Below are positions 32,834 to 43,698 of a stretch of 64,000 bases of DNA, one piece after another. The DNA lies in assembly GCA_947464275.1 (NCBI GenBank), contig CANHVU010000017.1:1-64000 (forward strand). The letters are read 5' to 3'. The position numbers and the translations under genes are program-made. The DNA comes from Bacteroidota bacterium. Its GTDB lineage: Bacteria; Bacteroidota; Bacteroidia; UKL13-3. Position 1 is the first letter of the stretch. Each line of letters starts with the position of its first letter. The notes beneath the pieces are model-generated. The model saw only the letters and a list, made by a program, of their open reading frames with translations, was not told the origin of the DNA and searched no databases.

Positions 32834-35800
32834 TTATTTAATAAATTTGATACTTTTATTGATTCCAGATTGATTACTTACTTTGATTATATAAACACCA
32901 TTATCCAAATGTTCAATATTTACTTGGTTAATATTATTTGTTAATTTCCCTTTAAATATCTCAGCCCCTGCAGTGTTATATATTACAAATGTATAATTTT
33001 TCTGTTCAGAATTACTAATATTTATGTTTAAAATATCATTAACAGGATTAGGATAAGTGTTTATTGAAACTTCATTAGATAAATTTTCATAAGTAGAAGT
33101 AGGATACTCAGTAAATGATATTTCAAAACGTCCATCTTTGTTAGTATTTTTATCACCGGTAACATCAAAAGAATAAGTTTCTTTAGCTTTTAAATCTGTT
33201 TTCGTATTCAAGTAATTATCTTTTAATGTAATGTAAGGAGTTGATGCGAATGAATTAATTCCAGAAAAATCAAGTTTGTAATTACCTGTTTCGTTTACCA
33301 TAGCACTTAATTTTACAACTGAATTTTTTAAATTGTTAGGGTTTAAATAATTTATTGCAACATTTTGGCTATCGCCAAAATAACTGTATACGTTGATAGT
33401 TGGATTCATTAATTTTCTTACATCATCCGTTTCGCTAAATTCATTTTGCTTTCCATCATAAAAACGAATAACTGTTTCATCATAATTATCAATATTTTTT
33501 ATTAATTTTATTCTCAACATATTTTCAGTCTCAGTTTTAAATAAATCAGCACCTGCATTTCCAGATTTTACACTTTCTGTACATGATAAAATAGGAGACG
33601 CTCCTGTGGTTCTAACAAAAAATCCTTGACCTGATGATATGTATCTTGTAACACCATTTGTACTCGTTGTTCCATCAAAACTTCCATAACTGTTCGATGT
33701 AGGATTGTAAATATAAATACTACCTGAAACATTTGTTTTAGTCCATCCGGTTGTTGCGTTCCAATCTATTGATGATGGATATGGGTTTCCAACTAAATTC
33801 CAACCATTATCAGTACCCGCTCCATTATAGGTTGTTGGTAAGGTAGTTGAACCTTGATTTATAGTACCCACAGATGTAATGGTAACTTCAGATTGTGTTG
33901 CAATTGAGTTATCAAGCACACCTGCTTGGCTTCTATCACCTCTAATAAATGTTCTGTAGCCTTTTCCTAAAGTTATTGAATTACTACTATTTGTTAGCGC
34001 TACCCATCTTGAATTTAAACTACCAGAATTTAAGTTTTCTGTATAACCATACATAGAAGGTGAGCCAGATAAAGTCCAATCTAATCCATTTGATTTGATA
34101 TTGTTGGTACCAACTTGTGTAAATTCGGTGCTAGCTCCTCCACCAGTAATAAATATTTCATTTCTCCAATCTTCTACTGTGGTAGACACAGGTGAAGATA
34201 AAAATTTATATTTTTTAGTAGCTGATGCAGGAATATATCTTTCAACGTTTACATTGGTAGCATTAGCTAATGTACCTGATATTTGACCAATTGCGCCTGT
34301 ACCTGTTGCATCCGATTTTACAGTTACTAATTTACCCCCAAAATCTGCTGTTCCTGCAATGGTTAATGTTCTGGTCGGATTAATTGTTAATGTACCAGTA
34401 CCTGACAAAGTTAAGCTAGTTCCATTATAGATGGTATGATTTGTATTTAAAACCAAATTACCACTTGAAACAGTAATATTGCTATATCCGTTTGGAACAC
34501 CTGCAGACCAATTTGCTGCATTATTCCATAAATTATCACTTGTACCTAACCAATTATTTGTTCCCATTTGGGTAACGGTTAATCCTAAACTTAAATCATC
34601 AATTCGCCATACTATAGCAGTATTACCAGTTCCAGAATAGCCATAAATTCTAAATGTTATTGCCGCTGATCCTAAAGACGAAGTTGAAGTTACTGTTGGA
34701 TTATATAATGCCCATGTTGAATTAGTTGTCAGTGTTCCGGTAGCTACATTTGTTGAATAGCCATCTGCACTACTTCTTACAGCAAAGTTAGTTGGGCCTG
34801 TTCCTGTACAACGTGACCCAAAACTAATACTTGAAAGTGTTACATAATAACCTGAAGTAGGGGTTAAGGTAAATTCAAAATATGTTGATGTTGATGTGTT
34901 CAAAGCTCCAGAAACTGCTGCTGCTCCTGCATTATTAGTACCCGATGCACCAGTATAACCGCTTGAAGGGGTACCACTTGATATCATTGTTACGGTTCCA
35001 CCATTATTGGCAGATGACAAATTAGAAATTGTTAAATTAGCAGGTGTTCCACTTGTAACAGCTGCTGTACCTGCTGTAAATGCAAATAATGCTGGTGCAG
35101 CCGCGGTAATGTTTCCAGTTAATCCTGTTGGTTGTGTTAAAGTGTAATTTCCTGCATCTGCACCTGCTAATGTAGAGGTAGAAGTTACTGAAATTCCATT
35201 TGCTTGTGCTGAACTAGCAAATACACCTGTTCCTACTAAAGTAACAACATCAGGTGAAATAATACCAGATAATGTTCCGGTAATGGTAGCAGCAGTAGTT
35301 CCATCAAAGGCCTTTGAAGTTACAGCAGGACTAGTTATGGTAAGGGCTATTGCATTTATATCACCTGTAATATTAGGTTGTGTCAGAGTATAATTTCCTG
35401 CATCTGCTCCTGTTAATAAAATGGTTACAGCTTTTGATGTTCCCACGTTTTTATCAATAAACGTTCCCGTTGTAGCATTAACTGTTTCTGAGCCAATTAT
35501 ACCACTTAATGTTCCGCCAGTTATTACAGCAGTTGTTAATCTATCATAATTTTTTGAAGTAACCGTTGCACCTGTAATTGTTAAGTTAATTGCGGCTATG
35601 TTTGCAGTTAATGTTGGTTGTGTTACTGTATAATTTGAACTAGGTGCTGCGAAAGGAACACTTTGGTTAATAGTAATTCCTGTTCCAATATTTTTTGATG
35701 CAAATGAATAGGTAGGAGTTGTTGCTACTGAAAAAGTCTCACCATTTTGTAATCCTGTAAAACTAGCTGTACCAGTAACTGAAGCAGAAGTTCCACCATC

Positions 35801-37384
35801 ATAGTTTTTATTATCTCCAGTTAATCCACTTATGGTTAAAGTGGCTGTACTTACAGTACTTGTTGCAGTTGCAATGGTAGCTGATGGACTAACTCCAGCA
35901 CTCGATAATACAATATCTCCATTATAACTTGCACCAACAATTGTAGTGGCTGCTAATCGCACATATATTGTGGTAGAATTTACTATTCCCCCAGTTTGGG
36001 TTAATGTTTGAGTAGAAGCAAAACCAGTAGTATTGCTTGTTTTTGAAATTTCATAACCAGCTGGAGGTGTTATTAAGATATCATCAGATAAAGTTGCTCC
36101 TGAAACTGTAAAGCTTGTTGTGCTACTTGGTGTACCATAAGTAGTACTTAATGCACTCAATGAACCAGATGCAGAAATAGTAGGAGATGTTGGAGCTACC
36201 GGTGTTGCTGTTGTTGTTGCTGAAGCAGTTCCATCTCCTGCAATGTTTACTGCAAGTATTTTTACATCGTATGAAGTTCCATTGGTTAAACCAGTAATTA
36301 ATATTGGACTGGTAGTTTGTGAAGGTGAACATGGGGTAAATGATGAACCTCCATTTGTTGAATATTTATAATTTGTAATGGTTGATCCACCATTACTTCC
36401 GGCAGTAAATGCTACTGATAACTGAGTGTTTCCAGGAGTAATTGAATTAATAGTTGGAGCCGCTGGGTTGGTATATGGTGTTGCAGCAGTAGAAGATGTA
36501 GCAGTTCCAGAACCTACACTATTTACCGCTCTTATTTGTACATTGTAACTTGTACCATTGGTTAAACCTGTAATTACTATTGGACTAGTAGTTTGTGCAG
36601 GTGAACAAGCAGTAAATGATGAACCACCGTTAGTTGAATATTCATAGTTGGTAATAGCAGCACCACCATTTGAACCTGCAGTAAATGCCACAGATAATTG
36701 TTGATTTCCTGAAGTTATAGTTCCCATCGTTGGGGCTAGAGGTGCGGTTGTAGCAGAAGTTGCTGTTACACTTACAGTTGAACCATTTACTACTCTTACA
36801 GTTGTTCCAGCTGCACCAGTTCCGGCAGGGATTAAATAAATTACTATTGAAGTTCCTGCAGCTACCGTAATCGTGCTACCAGCGGTAAAAGTATTTGTGG
36901 TAGTTGAAGTTTGAGCTGCAGTTCCTAAGGTCGTTAATGTACCTCCATTATTGGAGTACTGAACAGTAAAATTACAACTTCCAGAACTAACAGCAGTTGA
37001 CCATACTATACTATTTAGAGTAAAATTATGAGTTGCAGCAGCAGTAATTGTAAATGTATAAAATTTATTCGCTGAAAAACTTGCTGCAGCATTTGCAGTA
37101 TTGAATCCGCTCCCACTTAAAGCAGTTGAAGCGGTACCACATGTAACACCACTGCCTCTTGACCAGTTTGAAAATGTTACACCTGTTGGAGGTGTAGTAT
37201 ATGTTGCTGTTGGTGTAGCAGGACAAGTAACAGTTGCACCCCCTCCAATTGTTACAGTAGTCTGCCCCTTCACTCCGTTCACGCCAAGAATCATAACCAA
37301 AGCCAAAAGGCTTAATGATTTAAAAATGTTGTTCTTGCTTTTCGTTCGAAGCAAGTTTTTTGTTTGTAAAATAAAATTTATCAT
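32834..37384 (-). CDS. Large T9SS-secreted protein with Fn3 and YDG-type repeats
   Basis: From the ATG at 37384, 1516 residues with a signal peptide (SLSLLALVMILGVNGVKGQ). Two fibronectin type 3 domains (about 215-395; NGGAAITNYEYSTNGGSSF) are followed by MBG/YDG-type repeats (DNKNYDGGTSASVTG; TSKNYDRLTTAVITGG; TSKAFDGTTAATITG). A middle beta-rich region with a single-stranded-helix look follows, and a C-terminal type A T9SS sorting domain (INTYPNPVNDILNINISNSE ... IKFIK). It should cross the outer membrane by the type IX system and stay on the surface or be released. No catalytic domain is seen; adhesion is the likely role. Very Thr/Ser/Gly-rich. Confidence 0.9.
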   Translation of the reverse strand: MINFILQTKNLLRTKSKNNIFKSLSLLALVMILGVNGVKGQTTVTIGGGATVTCPATPTATYTTPPTGVTFSNWSRGSGVTCGTASTALSGSGFNTANAAASFSANKFYTFTITAAATHNFTLNSIVWSTAVSSGSCNFTVQYSNNGGTLTTLGTAAQTSTTTNTFTAGSTITVAAGTSIVIYLIPAGTGAAGTTVRVVNGSTVSVTATSATTAPLAPTMGTITSGNQQLSVAFTAGSNGGAAITNYEYSTNGGSSFTACSPAQTTSPIVITGLTNGTSYNVQIRAVNSVGSGTATSSTAATPYTNPAAPTINSITPGNTQLSVAFTAGSNGGSTITNYKYSTNGGSSFTPCSPSQTTSPILITGLTNGTSYDVKILAVNIAGDGTASATTTATPVAPTSPTISASGSLSALSTTYGTPSSTTSFTVSGATLSDDILITPPAGYEISKTSNTTGFASTQTLTQTGGIVNSTTIYVRLAATTIVGASYNGDIVLSSAGVSPSATIATATSTVSTATLTISGLTGDNKNYDGGTSASVTGTASFTGLQNGETFSVATTPTYSFASKNIGTGITINQSVPFAAPSSNYTVTQPTLTANIAAINLTITGATVTSKNYDRLTTAVITGGTLSGIIGSETVNATTGTFIDKNVGTSKAVTILLTGADAGNYTLTQPNITGDINAIALTITSPAVTSKAFDGTTAATITGTLSGIISPDVVTLVGTGVFASSAQANGISVTSTSTLAGADAGNYTLTQPTGLTGNITAAAPALFAFTAGTAAVTSGTPANLTISNLSSANNGGTVTMISSGTPSSGYTGASGTNNAGAAAVSGALNTSTSTYFEFTLTPTSGYYVTLSSISFGSRCTGTGPTNFAVRSSADGYSTNVATGTLTTNSTWALYNPTVTSTSSLGSAAITFRIYGYSGTGNTAIVWRIDDLSLGLTVTQMGTNNWLGTSDNLWNNAANWSAGVPNGYSNITVSSGNLVLNTNHTIYNGTSLTLSGTGTLTINPTRTLTIAGTADFGGKLVTVKSDATGTGAIGQISGTLANATNVNVERYIPASATKKYKFLSSPVSTTVEDWRNEIFITGGGASTEFTQVGTNNIKSNGLDWTLSGSPSMYGYTENLNSGSLNSRWVALTNSSNSITLGKGYRTFIRGDRSQAGVLDNSIATQSEVTITSVGTINQGSTTLPTTYNGAGTDNGWNLVGNPYPSSIDWNATTGWTKTNVSGSIYIYNPTSNSYGSFDGTTSTNGVTRYISSGQGFFVRTTGASPILSCTESVKSGNAGADLFKTETENMLRIKLIKNIDNYDETVIRFYDGKQNEFSETDDVRKLMNPTINVYSYFGDSQNVAINYLNPNNLKNSVVKLSAMVNETGNYKLDFSGINSFASTPYITLKDNYLNTKTDLKAKETYSFDVTGDKNTNKDGRFEISFTEYPTSTYENLSNEVSINTYPNPVNDILNINISNSEQKNYTFVIYNTAGAEIFKGKLTNNINQVNIEHLDNGVYIIKVSNQSGINKSIKFIK

Positions 37385-37487
37385 TTCAGTTTGTAGTATA
37401 TTTTTTACATTGCAAAGGAAGCATATCAAGATTTAAATAACGTTAACTAATAGTTAATTATACAAATTTTGTATTAAGTTATAACAC

Positions 37488-37526
37488 AAAAAAAAGGTCA
37501 AAGTTTTTAAACTTTGACCTTTTTTT
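37488..37526 (-). terminator. Terminator of typA
   Basis: AAAGGTCAAAGTTT / AAACTTTGACCTTT is a 14-bp stem, flanked by A and T runs so it can work in both directions. It lies about 20 bp after the typA stop on the minus strand. Confidence 0.9.
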
Positions 37527-37543
37527 ACTTTTTTATAAAAAAT

Positions 37544-39355
37544 TTATTGCATTCCAGTTGATTGTTTGAAACGTTTTCTATCCAATTCATTCAAATGAAT
37601 TTTACGTAAACGTAAAGATTTAGGAGTAATTTCTACATACTCATCACCTTGTATATATTCCATACATTCTTCTAACGAGAAGTTGATTTTTGGAGCAATT
37701 CTAGTTTTATCATCGCTACCAGATGCACGCATATTGGTTAATTTTTTCTCTTTAGTAATATTTACTACTAAATCGTCATGACGGTTATTTTCGCCAATAA
37801 TTTGACCCATATAAATTTCATCACCAGCTTCAACAAAGAAATCACCTCTATCTTGTAATTTATCAATTGAATAAGCAATGGCAGTTCCTTGTTCACCGCT
37901 AATCATTACACCTGCCAAACGCGAAGGAATAGGACCTTTCCAAGGCTCAAAAGCTTTGAAACGATGAGCCATAATAGCCTCACCAGCAGTAGCTGTTAAT
38001 ACATTATTACGCAAACCAATAATACCACGTGATGGAATTTCGAATTCTAAATGCGTTAAATCGCCTTTAGGTTCCATAATTATCATATCACCTTTACGTT
38101 GGCTTACTAATTCAATTACTTTTCCTGATACTTCTAATGGAACATCAACAGTTAAAATCTCCATTGGTTCACATTTAACACCATCAATTTCTTTTACAAT
38201 TACTTGTGGTTGACCTACTTGTAATTCGTAACCTTCGCGTCTCATGGTTTCAATTAAAACCGATAAGTGAAGAATACCTCTACCAAAAACTAAATATGAA
38301 TCAGCTTGGTTAGTTTCTTCTACTCTTAAAGCTAAGTTTTTCTCTAATTCGCGGAACAAACGGTCACGTAAATGGCGAGAAGTAACAAATTTACCTTCTT
38401 TACCAAAGAACGGTGAGTTATTGATACAGAACAACATGTTCATTGTAGGCTCGTCAATATTAATTGGAGTTAAGCCTTCAGGATTTTCAAAATCAGCAAC
38501 AGTATCACCAATTTCAAAACCTTCAATACCCATAATTGCACAAATATCGCCAGCACCAACTTCCTCTACTTTCATTTTACCTAAACCTTCAAAAACGTAA
38601 AGTTCTTTTACTCTCGATTTTTGAATGCTGCCATCGCGTTTTACTAAACTAATAGGTTGGTTAACTTTAACACTTCCGCGTAAAATACGTCCAATAGCAA
38701 TCCTTCCAGTAAATGAAGAATAATCTAATGAAGTAATTTGCATTTGTAAAGTTCCTTCTTCTACATGAGGCTCAGGAATTTCTGAAATAATATCATCTAA
38801 TAACGAAGTGAAATCTTCGGTAGGATTTTTCCAATCTCTACCCATCCAACCTTGTTTTGAACTTCCGTAAATGGTATGGAAATCTAATTGTTCTTCGTTA
38901 GCTTCTAAGTTAAAGAATAAATCAAAAACTGCATCATGAATTTCATCTGGACGGCAGTTTGGTTTATCTACTTTATTAATAACTACAATAGGTTTTTTAC
39001 CTAAAGCTAAAGCTTTTTGTAACACAAAACGAGTTTGAGGCATTGGACCTTCAAACGCATCTACTAATAATAATACACCATCGGCCATGTTTAATACACG
39101 CTCTACCTCGCCACCAAAATCCGCGTGACCAGGAGTATCAATAATATTAATTTTGTAACCTTTGTACTGTACTGAAATGTTTTTTGCTAAAATGGTAATA
39201 CCACGTTCGCGCTCTAAATCGTTATTATCTAGTATTAATTCGCCTTTTTCTTGGTTTTCGCGGAAAAGTTGAGTTTGGTGTAAAATTTTATCAACCAATG
39301 TAGTTTTCCCGTGATCTACGTGGGCAATAATAGCTATGTTTCTGATTTTTTGCAT
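37544..39355 (-). CDS. typA: Ribosome-associated GTPase TypA/BipA
   Basis: 603 residues, full length for TypA/BipA. G1 is AHVDHGKTTLVDKIL, the switch and G2 region RERGITILAKNISVQYKGYK, G3 DTPGHADFGGEV and G4 NKVDKPNCRP. Elongation-factor-like domains II, III and V and the C-terminal TypA domain (NFSLEECMEYIQGDEYVEIT) follow. It binds the ribosome and helps 50S assembly and growth under stress or cold. Single gene with its own terminator. Confidence 0.97.
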   Translation of the reverse strand: MQKIRNIAIIAHVDHGKTTLVDKILHQTQLFRENQEKGELILDNNDLERERGITILAKNISVQYKGYKINIIDTPGHADFGGEVERVLNMADGVLLLVDAFEGPMPQTRFVLQKALALGKKPIVVINKVDKPNCRPDEIHDAVFDLFFNLEANEEQLDFHTIYGSSKQGWMGRDWKNPTEDFTSLLDDIISEIPEPHVEEGTLQMQITSLDYSSFTGRIAIGRILRGSVKVNQPISLVKRDGSIQKSRVKELYVFEGLGKMKVEEVGAGDICAIMGIEGFEIGDTVADFENPEGLTPINIDEPTMNMLFCINNSPFFGKEGKFVTSRHLRDRLFRELEKNLALRVEETNQADSYLVFGRGILHLSVLIETMRREGYELQVGQPQVIVKEIDGVKCEPMEILTVDVPLEVSGKVIELVSQRKGDMIIMEPKGDLTHLEFEIPSRGIIGLRNNVLTATAGEAIMAHRFKAFEPWKGPIPSRLAGVMISGEQGTAIAYSIDKLQDRGDFFVEAGDEIYMGQIIGENNRHDDLVVNITKEKKLTNMRASGSDDKTRIAPKINFSLEECMEYIQGDEYVEITPKSLRLRKIHLNELDRKRFKQSTGMQ

Positions 39356-39581
39356 TATGTCTTGTTTTAAAAGGGTGCAAAAGTAGGCATTTTAAGTCAA
39401 TAACAAAATGTTTAATTATATTAATTGAGTATTTAACAATTATATATTACAAAGTCAATTACATAAAACCTTTATTTTACCCAATAAAATTATTTTTTTA
39501 TTTTAAATAGTTTGTATTTAAATCATACAATTTAGGTTTGATTAGCCTTTAATTTCGCGGCTCAAACAATATTTTTAATCA

Positions 39582-40853
39582 ATGCAACAATATGTGAGTG
39601 CCGAAGAGGCCGTTTCAATAATAAAGTCGGGTAGTAGGGTTTTTTTGCACGGAAGTGCAGCAACACCCATATTTTTGATAAACAAATTATTAGAAAGATA
39701 TGAGGAGCTACGTAAAGTTGAATTAGTTAGTATTACATCGTTTGGCGATATTGATTTTGGTAATCCTAAATACAAAGATAGTTTTTATATTAATTCACTT
39801 TTTGTTTCGGCCAATACACGTTCTGCAGTAAATAGTGCTCAAGGTGATTATGTGCCAATTTTTTTGAGTGAAATTCCTCGTTTGTTTTATGAAAATTATT
39901 TGCCTTTAGATGTGGCTATTGTGCAAGTTTCTCCTCCTGATGCCAGTGGATTTTGTTCATTAGGCACTTCGGTAGATATAGCCAAAGCAGCTACAGATAC
40001 GGCTAAAATAATAATTGCTCAGGTTAATCCTAACATGCCAAGGGTGCATGGAAATGGATTTATACATGTAAGTAAAATTGATAAAATGGTTTGGCACGAT
40101 GAGCCACTACCAGAGGTTGATTACAGTAAAGATGTAACACCTGCTACTGAACAAATTGGAAAAAATGTGGCCGCTTTGGTTGAAGATGGTGCTACTTTGC
40201 AATTAGGAATTGGCGCTATTCCTGATTTGGTGTTGCGCAATTTAACCAATCATAAAAACTTAGGAATTCATACCGAAATGTTTTCGGATGGTGTTTTACC
40301 TTTGATTGAAAGTGGCGTAATCAATAATAGTATGAAAAATATAAAACGAGGTAGAATCGTAACATCGTTTATGGCAGGCACTAAAAAATTGTATCAATTT
40401 GTAAATGATAATCCTCTGGTAAATGGTTTAAATATCGATTATGTGAACGATACAGATATTATCAGAAAAAATGATAATGCTACTTGTATCAACAGCGCTA
40501 TTGAAATTGATATCACCGGGCAAGTTTGTGCTGATTCAATTGGAACATATCAATATTCAGGCATAGGCGGGCAGATGGATTTTATAAGAGGTGCTTCGCT
40601 TTCAAAAGGAGGAAAGCCAATTATTGCATTGACTTCTATCACCTCAAAAGGAATTTCACGCATAGTACCTACTTTAAAAAATGGGGCAGGAGTAGTTACT
40701 ACTCGCGGGCATTTACATTGGGTAGTAACGGAGTTTGGTGCAGTTAATTTATTTGGAAAAAACTTAGAGCAACGCGCTTTTGAATTAATAAAATTAGCTC
40801 ATCCTATGCATAAAGAGGATTTGGAACGTGCATATTATGAACGCTTTAAATAA
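39582..40853 (+). CDS. Acetyl-CoA hydrolase/transferase family protein
   Basis: 423 residues, family I CoA-transferase of the 4-hydroxybutyrate/acetate type. Visible marks are GSRVFLHGSAATPIFL, VSPPDASGFCSLGTSVD, the probable catalytic Glu E232 in GIHTEMFSDGVLPL, and SGIGGQMDFIRGASLSKGGK. It exchanges CoA between acetyl-CoA and another acid. Divergent from typA across 226 bp; TAATTTCG at 39550-39557 is close to the Bacteroidota -7 consensus TAnnTTTG, but a well-placed -33 TTTG is not obvious. Confidence 0.92.
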   Translation: MQQYVSAEEAVSIIKSGSRVFLHGSAATPIFLINKLLERYEELRKVELVSITSFGDIDFGNPKYKDSFYINSLFVSANTRSAVNSAQGDYVPIFLSEIPRLFYENYLPLDVAIVQVSPPDASGFCSLGTSVDIAKAATDTAKIIIAQVNPNMPRVHGNGFIHVSKIDKMVWHDEPLPEVDYSKDVTPATEQIGKNVAALVEDGATLQLGIGAIPDLVLRNLTNHKNLGIHTEMFSDGVLPLIESGVINNSMKNIKRGRIVTSFMAGTKKLYQFVNDNPLVNGLNIDYVNDTDIIRKNDNATCINSAIEIDITGQVCADSIGTYQYSGIGGQMDFIRGASLSKGGKPIIALTSITSKGISRIVPTLKNGAGVVTTRGHLHWVVTEFGAVNLFGKNLEQRAFELIKLAHPMHKEDLERAYYERFK

Positions 40854-41016
40854 CCCACTTTTATTTGAATATACTTGGTAATTACCAGTAAATTCAACTT
40901 TTGTTTAAAATTAAACCAATAAAATTTAAATAGTTAAGTGGTAAATATTATTGCATTCTGTATTTTACAAATAATGCTTTAATTTGCGCCAAATAACCAA
41001 AACATAAATACAAATA

Positions 41017-42405
41017 ATGAATTACGATTTAGTAGTAATAGGTAGCGGCCCAGGTGGCTATGTAGCTGCCATTAGAGCAAGTCAGTTAGGTATGAAAACT
41101 GCCATTATTGAAAAATCAGAAATGGGTGGCGTTTGTTTAAACTGGGGTTGTATTCCAACCAAAGCTTTATTAAAATCAGCTCAGGTTTTTGAATATATTA
41201 AACATGCTGCCGATTATGGTATAAATGTGCAAGGTGCAGAACACGATTTTACTGCGGTAGTAAAACGTAGCCGTGGAGTTGCCGATAACATGAGCAAGGG
41301 TATAGCTTTCTTAATGAAAAAAAATAAGATTGACGTAATTGCTGGTTTTGGAAAATTATTAGCTCCAGGCAAAGTAGAAGTTACCGAAGCTGCTGGTACT
41401 AAAAAAACAGTTGAAGCAAAACATATTATTTTAGCTACAGGTGCCCGCAGTCGCGAGTTGCCAAATATAAAAATCGATAATAAGAAAGTACTAGGTTATC
41501 GCGATGCAATGGTTTTACCAACTCAACCTAAAAGCATGATTGTAATGGGTAGTGGTGCTATTGGCTGTGAGTTTGCTTATTTTTATAACAGCATGGGAAC
41601 TAAAGTTACCATTGTTGAATTTATGCCAAATATTCTTCCTGTGGAAGATGAAGATTCGAGCAAGGAAGTAACCAAAGCATTTAAAAAATCGGGTATCGAT
41701 ATTTTAACCAATGCTTCGGTAGAAAGCGTTGATACTACTGGTGCTGGCTGCAAAGTAAAAATAAAAACTGCTGAAGGTGTTAAAGAAATGGAAGCCGATG
41801 TGGTATTATCAGCAGTGGGTATTCAAACCAATTTAGAAAATTTAGGCTTAGAAACTTTAGGTGTTAAAACCGATAAAGGAAAAGTATTGGTTGATGATTT
41901 TTACCAAACCAATGTAAAAGGTGTTTATGCCATTGGAGATATTGTTAAAGGTCAAGCATTGGCTCACGTAGCAAGTGCTGAAGGTATTATTTGTGTAGAG
42001 AAAATTGCAGGTCATCATCCTGAACCTTTAAATTACAATAATATCCCTGGTTGTACTTATAGCTCTCCAGAAGTGGCATCGGTTGGTTATACCGAAAAAG
42101 CTGCTAAAGAAGCTGGTTACGAAATTAAAGTAGGTAAGTTTCCTTTTAGTGCAAGTGGCAAAGCAAGTGCTGGTGGCGTAAAAGAAGGTTTTGTAAAAGT
42201 AATTTTTGATGCAAAATACGGGGAGTTTTTAGGAGCACACATGGTTGGCGCTAATGTTACTGAAATGATTGCAGAAGTAGTGGTAGCACGTAAGTTAGAA
42301 ACTACTGGAATGGAAATTATTAAATCTGTTCATCCTCATCCTACAATGAGCGAGGCAATAATGGAAGCTACTGCCCAAGCTTATGGCGAGTGTATTCATT
42401 TATAA
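41017..42405 (+). CDS. lpdA: Dihydrolipoyl dehydrogenase
   Basis: 462 residues, full length. FAD motif VVIGSGPGGYVAAIRASQLG, the redox disulfide in GGVCLNWGCIPTKALL, NAD motif MGSGAIGCEFAYFYNSMG, and the dimer-domain catalytic His-Glu in HPHPTMSEAIMEA. It reoxidises the lipoyl groups of 2-oxoacid dehydrogenase complexes or the glycine cleavage system. The other complex subunits are not nearby, as is common for a shared E3. TTAATTTGCGCC at 40979 may be part of its promoter. A terminator follows. Confidence 0.96.
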   Translation: MNYDLVVIGSGPGGYVAAIRASQLGMKTAIIEKSEMGGVCLNWGCIPTKALLKSAQVFEYIKHAADYGINVQGAEHDFTAVVKRSRGVADNMSKGIAFLMKKNKIDVIAGFGKLLAPGKVEVTEAAGTKKTVEAKHIILATGARSRELPNIKIDNKKVLGYRDAMVLPTQPKSMIVMGSGAIGCEFAYFYNSMGTKVTIVEFMPNILPVEDEDSSKEVTKAFKKSGIDILTNASVESVDTTGAGCKVKIKTAEGVKEMEADVVLSAVGIQTNLENLGLETLGVKTDKGKVLVDDFYQTNVKGVYAIGDIVKGQALAHVASAEGIICVEKIAGHHPEPLNYNNIPGCTYSSPEVASVGYTEKAAKEAGYEIKVGKFPFSASGKASAGGVKEGFVKVIFDAKYGEFLGAHMVGANVTEMIAEVVVARKLETTGMEIIKSVHPHPTMSEAIMEATAQAYGECIHL

Positions 42406-42457
42406 TAAGTGCGGAATTCGAATTGTAGAATGCGAAATTCTAAATAAATAAAAATCA

Positions 42458-42491
42458 AATCCCAATTGAGTAATCAGTTGGGATTTTTTTT
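42458..42491 (+). terminator. Terminator of lpdA
   Basis: AATCCCAATTGA-gtaa-TCAGTTGGGATT is a 12-bp stem with one T-G pair, followed by a run of T, 53 bp after the lpdA stop. Confidence 0.9.
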
Positions 42492-42560
42492 GGATTATTA
42501 TTTCAAAATGAAAGATTATCAATAAAATTATTATAATCGTGTATTAATAGCAGCGTACAT

Positions 42561-43697
42561 TTGGGAACCATTACCATTTTTATCATCATTTTTTTGTGGG
42601 CATATATCCGCTATTTTTATTTGGCAAAGCCCGATGCTATGGATGATAATTACGATGCAACTGATTCCAATTTTAATTCATTTAACCAATTTTACGAAAA
42701 CCAATTTCCTTATTTCCAAAAATTAGATGCAGTTGGAAAAGTAAAATTTGTAGAACGCAGTATTGAACTAAGCCGCAGTATTGAAATTCAAACTCGTGAA
42801 GAACTAGAATACACCCAAGAAATGGATATTTTTATAAGTGGCTGTTTAGCTCAGCTTACTTATGGGTTTAAAAATCCACATATAGAAATGTTAAAAGGTG
42901 TGGTGGTTTATCCTGACGTATTTTATAGTAGGTTAATTGAAAATTGGGTTAAAGGCTTGGCAATGGGTAATGGTGTAGTTTTTATAAGCTGGCCCCATTT
43001 TGTGGAAGGTTACGAAGATAGCAGAGATACTTACAATTTAGGATTACACGAGTTTGCACACATGTTGCGAATGCAAACTTTTTCTGATGGTAATTTAGAT
43101 GCCAAGTTTAGTAACTATTTTGATGAATACAACGAAATAGCCATGATGTCGTTTATCAATCATAGAAATGGTTCTGATAATTTCTTTCGGTCTTACGGTT
43201 CAACTAATGAAGCGGAATTTTTTTCGGTTTGTATTGAAAACTTTTTTGAAATACCTGATTTATTTGAGGCTGAATTACCTACTCTGTATTATCATTTGTG
43301 CTATTTGTTAAATCAAAATCCGTTAAATGTAAACGAAAATTATTCGTTTAACAGAGAAGATATACATAATGCCAACAAAGAAGTTAAAACTCTCATTCCA
43401 GAATTTGAACATATATTTAGTAATCAAGAAAAATTGTTTTGGGACTTTGGAACTGTGATAATCAACTTTATTTTTTTTGCTGGAGTTTTAATAGCGTTTA
43501 GTCTAAAACAATATATTTTTTTGATTGATATATTAGGAATACTCATTGTTATAGCTGCTATTTTATTAGCAGTTAGGTATTGGTATTACAATAATTTAGA
43601 ATGTATAACTAATACCAATTACCTATCTCATTTTTTTAAACGAGTGTTGCCTTTGTTAGGTATTTTAAATTGTGTTTTAAACATAATTTTGGCTTAA
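42561..43697 (+). CDS. MtfA-like zinc peptidase (M90) with membrane spans
   Basis: 378 residues from a TTG start at 42561, chosen because it keeps the N-terminal hydrophobic segment (ITIFIIIFLWAYIRYFYLA); the first in-frame ATG is at Met27. The zinc motif is HEFAH in LGLHEFAHMLRMQ, with the downstream Glu in GSTNEAEFFSVC, as in the glucose-regulated MtfA/M90 family. Two further membrane spans lie at about 300-350, beyond the usual 260-residue family length. It convergently abuts the next gene with one base between the stops. Confidence 0.85.
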   Translation: MGTITIFIIIFLWAYIRYFYLAKPDAMDDNYDATDSNFNSFNQFYENQFPYFQKLDAVGKVKFVERSIELSRSIEIQTREELEYTQEMDIFISGCLAQLTYGFKNPHIEMLKGVVVYPDVFYSRLIENWVKGLAMGNGVVFISWPHFVEGYEDSRDTYNLGLHEFAHMLRMQTFSDGNLDAKFSNYFDEYNEIAMMSFINHRNGSDNFFRSYGSTNEAEFFSVCIENFFEIPDLFEAELPTLYYHLCYLLNQNPLNVNENYSFNREDIHNANKEVKTLIPEFEHIFSNQEKLFWDFGTVIINFIFFAGVLIAFSLKQYIFLIDILGILIVIAAILLAVRYWYYNNLECITNTNYLSHFFKRVLPLLGILNCVLNIILA

Positions 43698-43698
43698 A

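Noticed and set aside
36123-36332. Frames inside the large T9SS cargo gene
   Set aside because: Low-complexity readings of Ser/Thr codons in another frame.
39500-39581. Promoter of the CoA-transferase gene
   Set aside because: A -7-like TAATTTCG is present but no TTTG at the expected distance, so not listed as a feature.
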